Origin: Nocardia altamirensis NBRC 108246
GTDB taxonomy: Bacteria; Actinomycetota; Actinomycetes; Mycobacteriales; Mycobacteriaceae
Direction: 5' to 3'
Length of the DNA stretch: 64,000 nt
Assembly: GCF_001612685.1 (NCBI RefSeq)
Contig: NZ_BDAY01000019.1
Location: forward strand, 1 to 64,000
In this document: piece by piece, positions 1 through 7,503 of the stretch
Layout of the letters: each line of letters starts with the position of its first letter
Numbering within the stretch: the first letter of the stretch is position 1
Made by a program: the position numbers and the translations under genes
Notes under the pieces: model-generated
The model's database searches: none
Told to the model about the DNA's origin: nothing
The model's input: the letters and a program-made list of their open reading frames with translations, nothing else

Positions 1-175
1 CCCGGCAACCATTCGACTACCGCCCGATGGAGGGTCAGTAACCATCCGCCTCACCCCGACGGACCCGGCAACCAATTCTCTCCCGCCGATCCACGGTTAC
101 CAGCCGCGTTTGACTCCCCGCACAACTACCCCCACACCTCACCCGACAAGCCCCGCAACTACCGCCCGAGAACGA
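1..175. other. Left-edge sequence with short imperfect repeats, no gene assigned
   Basis: No convincing gene was found. The segment repeats variants of a short block (CCCGGCAACC, CCCGCAACTACCGCCCGAG) about three times. One plus-strand frame from the left edge ends at a TAA at 39-41 and could be the last dozen codons of a Pro/Asn/Arg-rich protein that begins outside the window. The remainder shows no start codon with a ribosome-binding site. The repeats may simply reflect a Pro-rich coding tail. Confidence 0.3.
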
Positions 176-1006
176 CTACCCCTGCTCAGGCTTCAACGGA
201 AACTCGTCCCGCTCCGGCAACGAATCAATCAAGTCCTGCAACGCCGTCCGCAACCGCCCCGTGGTCCCAGTGGCAAGCGACGTCCACTTCACCCCATCAT
301 CAGACCTACTCGCGGTCGCAATGAGTCGCCCACCTCGAGTGTTGTAAACCGCGATGTGGTTGTCCGTGACATCGCGAGTGCCGTCGCCGTACACCACACC
401 GACGATCTCGGCGTGTGAGTCAATCTGCACCATCGCGGACGCCAACGTTTTCGCATCCCGTGGCGGCGTACCGACTTTGGCGAGTCGAGAGGCGGTCGCC
501 GTCGCATCGCCGGTGTCGTCGAAGATCGGGACGAGTTGTTCGGTGGGCGCGTTCATTCCGGTGATATCGAGCGGGTCGGCCGCGCCGAGCGCCGCGATCA
601 CCGGGCCGGGCAGGTCGTCGCCGGCTTCGTCGATCACGTAGGACTGCGGCCCGCGCAGGGCGATGGTGACGAGATCATCGCCCTTTGCGAGACACATGCG
701 ACTCACCTGACCGTCGACGTGCAGCCGCAGCGCGATCACCCAGTGCGGTCGATACAGCGCGAACAGCCGGTCTTCGAGTTCCTGGTGGACCGCGTCGCCG
801 ATCAGCAGTTCCCGGTCGATGAGCGACTCGGCCGCCACCGCCATTGCGGCGTCGTGATCGGTGACGTTGTCGTACTGCCCGCGGGCTTGGAGCACCACGG
901 GCAGTTCGTCGATCTCCAGTTTCTCCAGGAGGAACTGCATTTCGTCGAGCGACAGCACGACGGAAGCGAGCATGGACGGGCCGCGGCCCGCACCCAGCAC
1001 CGTCAC
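176..1006 (-). CDS. EspG-family ESX secretion chaperone
   Basis: A 276-residue protein with the size and N-terminal pattern of EspG proteins (the 'LSLDEMQFLLEKLEIDELPVVL' type of opening, which I recognise only by eye). EspG proteins are cytosolic chaperones that bind the tip of the PPE partner in a PE-PPE dimer and deliver it to an ESX (type VII) secretion system. Its GTG start overlaps the TGA of the upstream PPE gene (GTGA), so the two are translationally coupled, and the order PE, PPE, EspG fits a single cognate set. No ESX core component (EccC, EccD, MycP, EsxA/B) is seen nearby. The family call is reasonably firm; which ESX system it serves is unknown. Confidence 0.78.
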   Translation of the reverse strand: MTVLGAGRGPSMLASVVLSLDEMQFLLEKLEIDELPVVLQARGQYDNVTDHDAAMAVAAESLIDRELLIGDAVHQELEDRLFALYRPHWVIALRLHVDGQVSRMCLAKGDDLVTIALRGPQSYVIDEAGDDLPGPVIAALGAADPLDITGMNAPTEQLVPIFDDTGDATATASRLAKVGTPPRDAKTLASAMVQIDSHAEIVGVVYGDGTRDVTDNHIAVYNTRGGRLIATASRSDDGVKWTSLATGTTGRLRTALQDLIDSLPERDEFPLKPEQG

Positions 1007-2184
1007 TTAGGCGTCCCGACGGCGTCGGCGCCGATCACCCCGTCCGCGGCGTAGCGGCCGTCGTTGAAGTGCTCGGTCGAGCGCAGGAGGTCCTGGCTCT
1101 TGTGCTCGGACTCGTCGTCCTCGTCCCGGACCTGGTTGCCGAGCAGCGGGCTGCCGGACGCGGGGTTGTTGCGCACCGGCGCGCCGGCAGGCTGGCTGAC
1201 CGTGGCGTTCTCCACGACCGGAGCCGTGGTCGGCGTGCCGCCCGCGACGTGGCCTGCCGCACCCCAGCCTTCGGGGAGCTTCAACGAGCCGTTGCCGTAG
1301 GACGCCGAGCCGCCTGCCGCGCCGACCGACGCGGAACGCGTTGCCGCGCCGCCGACGGCCGCCGCCATGCCCATGCCCATCCCGCCGGCCATGGAAGCCG
1401 GTGCCGCACTGGTGAATCCGGGGGTCACCGCGCTGGTGACCGCCGAGATCGCGTGGGTGCCGATGGTGCCCGCCGTCGAAACACCGGTCGTCGCCACCGA
1501 ACCCGCGAAGTTCGCGGCCTGCGTGGCGGCGCCTGCGACGGCGGGGTTGTTCACGAATGCGCCCGCCGCTGCGATCGCGGCCTGGATCGGATCGGTCGGC
1601 TGGGCGGCCTGCTCGACCCCGTTCGGGTTCGCCTGGCCCGCACCGTGCGCGATGGCGGGCGGCTGGGCGAACTCACCGGGGGTCACCACCATCGCGGTGG
1701 TCGCCGCCTCGTAGGTCTCCATGGTCAACGCGGCGCGCAGGTCGAGCGCGGCCTTGGCCGCCTCGGCCGCTTCCGCGGTGCCGTTCAGGACGCCGCCGGT
1801 CGAGTAGGCGGCGACCCGTGCGGTGTCGACGGCCACGATCTCCGGGATGCTCGGCATGGCGATCGACGCCACGGTGTAGGCGATCGCGTTGGACGCCGCC
1901 TTCGAGCCCATGGTGGCCGCCATGACGCCCTGCTGCTCGGCCCAGCCGATGAAGCCGGTGAGCTTGGACAGTGCCGAGATGCCGTTGATGCCCTGCATGC
2001 CGACGCCGAGCTCGGCCATCACCCTGGCGACGGTCGCGGTGGCGTCGACCCACGCGGCGGTGAGCCCGCCCCACGCGGTCGCGGCGGCCGAGATCGGGAT
2101 CGCGTGCGCACCGGCGTTGAGCGCGATCGAGTTTCCTTCTGCGAGGCGGGGCAGCCAGAACACCCCGGTGATTCCTGCGGTCAT
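1003..2184 (-). CDS. PPE-family-like protein
   Basis: A 393-residue protein. The N-terminal ~180 residues form a helical PPE-type domain with the opening 'FWLPRLAEGNS' where mycobacterial members carry the Pro-Pro-Glu signature, and a WGG turn near residue 38. The C-terminal half is low-complexity Ala/Gly/Thr with GMGMGMAAAVGG, followed by a charged tail. PPE proteins pair with a PE protein and are exported by ESX systems. It lies 43 bp downstream of the PE gene and overlaps the EspG gene by 4 nt. The ATG start has an upstream purine-rich stretch (AAGGGGAG). The absent PPE motif is usual outside Mycobacterium, so the name is by domain and context. Confidence 0.75.
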   Translation of the reverse strand: MTAGITGVFWLPRLAEGNSIALNAGAHAIPISAAATAWGGLTAAWVDATATVARVMAELGVGMQGINGISALSKLTGFIGWAEQQGVMAATMGSKAASNAIAYTVASIAMPSIPEIVAVDTARVAAYSTGGVLNGTAEAAEAAKAALDLRAALTMETYEAATTAMVVTPGEFAQPPAIAHGAGQANPNGVEQAAQPTDPIQAAIAAAGAFVNNPAVAGAATQAANFAGSVATTGVSTAGTIGTHAISAVTSAVTPGFTSAAPASMAGGMGMGMAAAVGGAATRSASVGAAGGSASYGNGSLKLPEGWGAAGHVAGGTPTTAPVVENATVSQPAGAPVRNNPASGSPLLGNQVRDEDDESEHKSQDLLRSTEHFNDGRYAADGVIGADAVGTPK

Positions 2185-2227
2185 GCGTTTCTCCCCTTAT
2201 TTGTTCTTCTGTGCTTGGCCCGCAGGC

Positions 2228-2545
2228 TCAAAGTGCGCTACCGGTGGCCGCGATGCCCGCTGCGCGGACGATGTCCGAGCTCATGTGCGTGGCGAGCTGG
2301 CTGCGCAGGGTTGCGGCGGCGTGATGCAGTTCCAAAATCCCCTGGGCGACGGCGTTGTCGTGGGTCACCGCAGCCTTGTTCAGGTGCTGCGCGGCGTGCA
2401 ACGACACCTCGTCGACGCCAGAGGGAACGACATGCGTCGCGGGTGCGGTCAACGCGGCGGCGGCGGCGAGCCGCTCGGCGAGTAGATCCAGCTCCGCGGC
2501 GGCGGCGAGGACGGCTTCGGGTGCGACTAGTACGTGGCCAACCAT
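2228..2545 (-). CDS. PE-family-like protein
   Basis: A 105-residue protein with the hallmark PE opening 'VAPEAVLAAAAELDLLAERLAAAAA' (Pro-Glu near residues 9-10). The predicted fold is two antiparallel helices that pack against PPE. The start at 2545 was chosen because AAGGAG lies 7 nt upstream (2553-2558) and because the alignment of the PE motif fits; a longer frame upstream has no ribosome-binding site. I see no YxxxD/E secretion signal in the C-terminal tail, which is unusual for an ESX substrate. First gene of the PE-PPE-EspG set; no PGRS-type repeat domain is attached. Confidence 0.75.
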   Translation of the reverse strand: MVGHVLVAPEAVLAAAAELDLLAERLAAAAALTAPATHVVPSGVDEVSLHAAQHLNKAAVTHDNAVAQGILELHHAAATLRSQLATHMSSDIVRAAGIAATGSAL

Positions 2546-2704
2546 GACTCGACTCCTTCTAGTGGCGGCTATGGGGCGGAACCACGAGAATTCCCCCTTC
2601 GAGTGATAGGACGCGACAGCGAGGCAATCGGTTCCATCGAATCCCCTAAATTTTCTTCCTGTCACACCCCAACTGCAACCGCACTCATACAGCTGGGGTA
2701 AAGA

Positions 2705-3055
2705 CTAGCCCCATCCCAGCTGATGCAGGCGGTCTTCGTCAATGCCGAAATAGTGTGCGATCTCATGAATCACAGTGATCGCCACCTCTTCCACCACTTC
2801 CGCCTCATCCGCGCAGATCGCGAGGATGGTGTCGCGATAGATCGTGATGGTGTCGGGCAGCGAACCCCCGTAATGGCTGTCCCGTTCGGTGAGCGCGATC
2901 CCCTGATACAACCCGAGCAGATCCGGGTCATTCGGATTGTGAGGTTCGATCAGCACGACCACGTTATCGATGGCCCTCGTCAGCTCGGGTGGAATCCGAT
3001 CAAGAGCATCACCGACCAATTCCTCGAACCGGTCTTCGGACATGAATACCGACAT
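2705..3055 (-). CDS. Zincin-like metallopeptidase family protein
   Basis: A 116-residue protein with a HEIAH zinc-binding motif (about residues 97-101, in 'VIHEIAHYFGI') in the C-terminal third, typical of the short minimal-gluzincin family found next to serS in mycobacteria (Rv3836 from memory). The glutamate is the expected catalytic base. It follows the septum-formation gene by 8 bp, so the pair is likely one transcript. A second in-frame Met at residue 5 is an alternative start. Substrate unknown. The stop codon lies inside a CAGCTGGG...CCCAGCTG inverted repeat (about 2690-2722) that may help terminate the transcript. Confidence 0.82.
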   Translation of the reverse strand: MSVFMSEDRFEELVGDALDRIPPELTRAIDNVVVLIEPHNPNDPDLLGLYQGIALTERDSHYGGSLPDTITIYRDTILAICADEAEVVEEVAITVIHEIAHYFGIDEDRLHQLGWG

Positions 3056-3063
3056 CCGGCGAA

Positions 3064-4200
3064 CTACCTCGGCTGGGGTTGCGGCGGCAGCGGCGCGGCG
3101 CCGGGCAGCGGCGCAGGCGTGGAGCGGCCGGTGTTCGGCGGCGGCACCGGAGCCTGACCGTTGATCAGGATGTCGCCCTTCGCCGAACCGGTGATCGGCG
3201 CGAAACCTTCCCGATCAGCCCCCTTGCCGATCATGCAGTCCAGTTTGCGACTGCCTGCCAGCCAACTGCGGGCATCCAGGTAGTCGAAGAACAGCGTCAG
3301 CGTCTTGTTGCGCACCACATCGGGCCCGCCGAGATAGTCGGACGAGGTGCGCGCGCACTCGTCCTCGACGAACTTGTCCTGCGCGTCCTTGTCGGGTGGG
3401 CCGCCCTGGAAGCGCTGGCCGAGATCGATGGTCGAGACGACCTCGACGGCATGCTGCTGCGCACAGTCCACCGGATCGGTGGGCAGATTCTGGTTGATGC
3501 CGAGGCACACTCCCGGCCCGTACACCTTCGACTGATCGTGTTCGGCGGCACTGCCTGTCGACGCGGGCGTGCCCGCGCTCGCCGCGTACTGCAACCCGCA
3601 GCGCAACGTGCGGTCGCCGTGCTGCCAACCGTCCGGGCTCGGGTACATGAGTCCGACGATGTAGCGCCCGCGCGGATCGAACTTGCCGTTCAGGTACTGC
3701 TGCACCGCGGGCACGCAGTGCTCTTCCTTCAACTCGGTGAGCCGCAGCGAGTCCGGGAATCGGGAGCCGGGCCCGAACTCCTTGCCCGGGTACTTCGCCA
3801 TGTCGACGTCGGCCGCGACCTCGAACATGTGCTTGTTCTCGCACCGCACCTTGACCAGATCGGAGTGGTCCGGCTTGGTCCAGCTCAGGCAATCACCTTC
3901 GACGGCGGTGCCGAATTCCTTGTCGACCACCGGCTCTGCGGGCGAGCCCGGCGTGTGCGCCTCCAGCCCCTTGTTGTCGAAGCCGGTCACGAACATCGTC
4001 ACCAATGCCGCGACCACGGCCCCCGCCGCGACCAGCAGCAGCCCCCAGCGGAGCGTCGGCGCAGGCACGTGGGTCTTGCCGGTGAACACACCGATCACCG
4101 CGTCGAACGAGCGCCGCACCGCGTCGACGCGCGAGGGTGCGCCGCGTCTGGTCGAGCGCCCGGACGGCTTGGGCTTGGGCAATTGATCGGAAGAGGACAT
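3064..4200 (-). CDS. Septum-formation family membrane protein
   Basis: A 378-residue protein. It has a cytoplasmic basic Pro/Ser/Arg-rich N-terminus, one membrane helix at about residues 52-73, and an extracytoplasmic region with two copies of a Cys-containing module (Cys near 'GDCLSW', 'VRCENKH', 'GVCLGI', 'VDCAQQH') characteristic of the Septum_form family. The C-terminus is a Pro-rich tail. The paired cysteines suggest disulfides outside the membrane. In M. tuberculosis the equivalent (Rv3835, by memory) also sits between serS and a metallopeptidase gene. A role in division or envelope assembly is inferred from the family name only. Confidence 0.8.
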   Translation of the reverse strand: MSSSDQLPKPKPSGRSTRRGAPSRVDAVRRSFDAVIGVFTGKTHVPAPTLRWGLLLVAAGAVVAALVTMFVTGFDNKGLEAHTPGSPAEPVVDKEFGTAVEGDCLSWTKPDHSDLVKVRCENKHMFEVAADVDMAKYPGKEFGPGSRFPDSLRLTELKEEHCVPAVQQYLNGKFDPRGRYIVGLMYPSPDGWQHGDRTLRCGLQYAASAGTPASTGSAAEHDQSKVYGPGVCLGINQNLPTDPVDCAQQHAVEVVSTIDLGQRFQGGPPDKDAQDKFVEDECARTSSDYLGGPDVVRNKTLTLFFDYLDARSWLAGSRKLDCMIGKGADREGFAPITGSAKGDILINGQAPVPPPNTGRSTPAPLPGAAPLPPQPQPR

Positions 4201-4299
4201 CGCGATCCATCATGGCAGTCTCTGCGCTGCGGTGCCATTACCTGGCCTGATCAGCGCTTTCCGGGCAGATCTTGGCCAACGATCCGGCGCGGCGGTGCA

Positions 4300-6000
4300 C
4301 TATCCGCGCAGCGCGGACACGAAGATGCCGGGGATCTTGGCAGGATTGCCGCTGGCGTAGAACTCGGTCAGCCTGCGTCCGGTGGTGGCCGCGGTGGCGT
4401 TGTCGACGAACCACGGCGGCTTGGGCGACAGCGCGAACTCACCGCGCAGCACCGAGCGCGGGGCGGGCCGGAACGGTCCGTACACCACCGTGCGCTCCAC
4501 GTCGTCGAGCAGGAAAGCGTTGTGCACCACGCCGATTCCGCTTTGCACGTCGTCGAGCGTGTGGCCGGGGAACGCGCCCCATGACGCGCGCGGTGCGAGG
4601 AAGGCGAGCCCGGTCCAGGTGTTCACCGCGATCGCGCCGTAGCGCAGCCGTTCGATGGCGCGGTCGAAGCCGATGCCGAGCGTGCGGATGGTCGCCGGAT
4701 CCGCGAGCACGTTGGCGCCGAGCGTCCCCGTCAGTTCCGTGTTCGCGAAATCGACCGCATGCTGCAGGAATTCGCCACCCGCATAAGGCAATTCGACCAC
4801 GCCGAGCACCGGCGAGAAGTATTCGGTGCGCAGCAGCGGGGTGTCGCTGAGCGGCAACTGATCGACAAGCACCCGGCCCGAGCCGAGCTGCTCGGCCGCC
4901 GGATAGGACGTCAGCGCGTCCGCAACCCGCGCATCGCTGCCCGGATAGTAGGCGGTGCGCTGCGGTGCGGCGGCGAGCGCGACGCGCAGCTCGGCCAGGA
5001 ACCTGTCCTTGAGCGCCCAGTCCTTGCTCACCACGATCGCCTGGGCGGCGACGCAGTTGTAACCGCCGTTGTGCAATCGCTGCGTCGCCACATGCTCGGC
5101 CTGGTACTTCAGGTCGGCATCGGACCAGTCGCCGGGCACCACGATCGTCGGCGATACCCCGCCGAGCTCGCTGGTGATCGGCTTGTCCAGCAGCGGCCGG
5201 TTGTCCTTCTTACGCTCCAGCCCTTCCGGGCCGGGCCCCCACACGATCGTGTCGTGGGTGTTGGCGCTGCCGGTCATGTGCACGTGCGCGACATCGGCGT
5301 GGTGCACGAGATAGTTGCCGGTCTCCGCGCCACCCGTGACGATCCGCAACACCCCGAGCGAGCACAGCGGCGCGAACACCATCTCGAACACCGTGTACAG
5401 CGGGTCGGTGATCGGGTTCAACTTCAGCATGACCACCCGGTTGTGCGCATACAGCTCGTACAGCGCGTCCAACGGCGGGATCGAGGTGATGTTGCCCGCG
5501 CCGAGCACGACGCCGATGCCGCCGGTCGCGGTCGGATCGAGCTGGGCGAGCCCGGCCCGCCTGCGTGCGGTGTCGGCGTCGACGCCAGGCCGCAGCCACA
5601 CCTCGCCACGAAAGCCACTGAGCAGCAGTTTGTCGTAGCCACTGAGCGGCAGGATCGGTACCGCGACGCGACCACCCGGCGCGTCCTGCGTGGTGACACC
5701 GTCGAGCGGGCTGCGCCCTTCCTCCAGCGCGGTCAGCGTCGCGGAGAGCGCGGCGACGGCCTGCAGCAGGGTCAGTGGTCCCGACATCCATTCCTCGCCG
5801 ACCAGCGGCGAGTTCTCGTCGAGTCCCTTGATGGTCCGCGCGGCCCGCACCCAGTCGTCGGCGAACCGCCCGGTTCGGGTGTGGATGTCGTCGAGGAGCT
5901 CCCTGCGACGACGCAGCGGGGTCTGCGCCCACACCTTCTCGCCCTCGGTCAGCTCGTGCAGTGCGTCATCGATCGCTGATTCGTCGAAAGTTGTGCCCAC
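4300..6000 (-). CDS. Aldehyde dehydrogenase family protein
   Basis: A 566-residue protein of the ALDH superfamily. The Rossmann portion carries 'GAGNITSIPPLDALYEL', the general-base region is 'ITSELGGVSP' (Glu about residue 278), and the nucleophile is 'GGYNCVAAQ' (Cys about residue 316). It would oxidise an aldehyde to the acid with NAD(P)+; the substrate is unknown. It is longer than classical ALDHs (~490) and diverges around the active site, so it may be a specialised branch. The GTG at 6000 is preferred over an upstream frame because it leaves room for the divergent serS promoter and removes an implausible Pro/His-rich leader; no clear ribosome-binding site precedes it, so it may be leaderless. 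Confidence 0.8.
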   Translation of the reverse strand: MGTTFDESAIDDALHELTEGEKVWAQTPLRRRRELLDDIHTRTGRFADDWVRAARTIKGLDENSPLVGEEWMSGPLTLLQAVAALSATLTALEEGRSPLDGVTTQDAPGGRVAVPILPLSGYDKLLLSGFRGEVWLRPGVDADTARRRAGLAQLDPTATGGIGVVLGAGNITSIPPLDALYELYAHNRVVMLKLNPITDPLYTVFEMVFAPLCSLGVLRIVTGGAETGNYLVHHADVAHVHMTGSANTHDTIVWGPGPEGLERKKDNRPLLDKPITSELGGVSPTIVVPGDWSDADLKYQAEHVATQRLHNGGYNCVAAQAIVVSKDWALKDRFLAELRVALAAAPQRTAYYPGSDARVADALTSYPAAEQLGSGRVLVDQLPLSDTPLLRTEYFSPVLGVVELPYAGGEFLQHAVDFANTELTGTLGANVLADPATIRTLGIGFDRAIERLRYGAIAVNTWTGLAFLAPRASWGAFPGHTLDDVQSGIGVVHNAFLLDDVERTVVYGPFRPAPRSVLRGEFALSPKPPWFVDNATAATTGRRLTEFYASGNPAKIPGIFVSALRG

Positions 6001-6078
6001 AAACCAACTATGCCCGTGTCGAGGGGCCGGTGGCCCGCATCCTGGGATATCGGCGTGAAACAGCAATGGCCCGACCAC

Positions 6079-6084
6079 TAGGCT
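6079..6084 (+). promoter_or_regulatory. Predicted -10 element of serS
   Basis: TAGGCT fits the actinobacterial TANNNT -10 consensus. A transcript starting about 7 nt downstream would begin at or within a few bases of the serS start codons (GTG 6087, ATG 6093), implying a leaderless or near-leaderless mRNA. Confidence 0.5.
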
Positions 6085-6092
6085 GAGTGCCC

Positions 6093-7355
6093 ATGATCGA
6101 CCTCCGATTCCTGCGGGACAACCCCGACGCGGTCCGCACCTCGCAGCGGGCCCGCGGCGAAGACCCCGCCCGCGTCGACGCGCTGCTGGAAGCCGACGCG
6201 GCGCGCCGCGCGGCGGTGGCCACCGCCGACAACCTACGCGCCGAGCACAAGGCGATGGGCAAGCTGATCGGAAAGGCGAGCGAAGAGGAGCGTTCCGCTC
6301 TGCTCGCGCAGGCGCAGGAGATGTCGGTCAAGGTCAAGGAGGCCGAGGCCGCGCAGCACGCCGCCGACGCCGACCTGGACGCCGCGCACCGCGCCATCTC
6401 GAACCTGGTCGCCGACGGCGTGCCCGCGGGCGGCGAGGACGACTATGTCGTGCTGGAAACCGTCGGCACCGCACCGGAATTCGATTTCGAGCCGAAGGAC
6501 CATCTGGAACTCGGCGAGTCGCTCGGCCTGTTCGACATGGAGCGCGGCGCGAAGGTCTCGGGTTCGCGCTTCTATTTCATGACCGGCTACGGCGCGCTGT
6601 TGCAGCTCGGTCTGCTGCAGCTGGCGGCGCAGAGCGCGGTGGCCAACGGCTTCACCATGATGATTCCGCCGGTGCTTGTTCGCCCGGAGATCATGGCAGG
6701 CACCGGTTTCCTCGGTCAGCATGCGGCCGAGATCTACCATCTCGCCGAGGACGACCTCTATCTGGTCGGCACGTCGGAGGTGCCGCTGGCCGGCTATCAC
6801 GCGGACGAGATTCTCGATCTGAGCGCGGGCCCGAAGCGGTACGCGGGCTGGTCGACGTGTTTCCGGCGCGAGGCGGGCAGCTACGGCAAGGACACTCGGG
6901 GCATCATCCGGGTGCATCAGTTCGACAAGATCGAGATGTTCGTCTACACCACACCCGAACAGGCCGATGCCGAGCATCAGCGACTGCTCGGCTGGGAGAA
7001 GGACATGCTCGCGGCTGTCGAGGTCCCTTACCGGATCATCGATACCGCCGCGGGCGATCTCGGCAGCTCGGCCGCGCGCAAGTTCGACTGCGAGGCATGG
7101 GTGCCGACCCAGCAGACCTACCGCGAACTCACCTCCACCTCGAACTGCACCACCTTCCAGGCCCGCCGCCTCGCCGTGCGCTACCGCGACGAGAACGGAA
7201 AACCGCAGATCGCAGCAACTTTGAACGGCACGCTGGCGACAACCAGGTGGATCGTGGCGATCCTGGAGAACCATCAGCAGGCCGACGGATCGGTCCGGGT
7301 GCCCGCGGCGCTTGTGCCGTTTGTCGGCACCGATCTGCTGGTACCGCCCGCGTAG
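6093..7355 (+). CDS. serS: Seryl-tRNA synthetase
   Basis: A 420-residue class II aminoacyl-tRNA synthetase that charges tRNA-Ser (and tRNA-Sec where present). It has the N-terminal coiled-coil arm (residues ~25-105, from '[19 protein letters not shown]'), motif 2 in '[22 protein letters not shown]', and motif 3 near the C-terminus in '[17 protein letters not shown]'. Length is normal for the family. The ATG at 6093 gives the usual opening MIDLRFLR; a GTG two codons upstream is possible. Divergent from the aldehyde dehydrogenase gene, with a -10 element immediately upstream. Confidence 0.97.
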   Translation: MIDLRFLRDNPDAVRTSQRARGEDPARVDALLEADAARRAAVATADNLRAEHKAMGKLIGKASEEERSALLAQAQEMSVKVKEAEAAQHAADADLDAAHRAISNLVADGVPAGGEDDYVVLETVGTAPEFDFEPKDHLELGESLGLFDMERGAKVSGSRFYFMTGYGALLQLGLLQLAAQSAVANGFTMMIPPVLVRPEIMAGTGFLGQHAAEIYHLAEDDLYLVGTSEVPLAGYHADEILDLSAGPKRYAGWSTCFRREAGSYGKDTRGIIRVHQFDKIEMFVYTTPEQADAEHQRLLGWEKDMLAAVEVPYRIIDTAAGDLGSSAARKFDCEAWVPTQQTYRELTSTSNCTTFQARRLAVRYRDENGKPQIAATLNGTLATTRWIVAILENHQQADGSVRVPAALVPFVGTDLLVPPA

Positions 7356-7490
7356 GTCGGCGGCCCGGCACGCGGAAACGCCGAATTCGGACAGTCGATT
7401 TGGCGTACCGGATGTTTCGCTTGGATGAATAGCTGTCGGTTCGCCATGCCGGATTCACGGGATGTGGCAACCGCTGGGATTCGTTGTGTC

Positions 7491-7496
7491 TAGGCT
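7491..7496 (+). promoter_or_regulatory. Predicted -10 element of the GGDEF-EAL gene
   Basis: TAGGCT, the same hexamer as upstream of serS. The predicted transcription start falls at 7503-7504, coinciding with the GTG at 7504, so the message is expected to be leaderless. Confidence 0.5.
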
Positions 7497-7503
7497 ATTC
7501 CCC

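Noticed and set aside
1069..2547. A 492-codon open frame opposite the PPE and PE genes
   Set aside because: Arg/Gly-rich translation with no domain; it is an artefact of GC-rich third codon positions in the minus-strand genes, which have RBSs and family features.
4759..5979. A 406-codon plus-strand frame inside the aldehyde dehydrogenase gene
   Set aside because: Shadow frame; the minus strand carries the ALDH active-site motifs.
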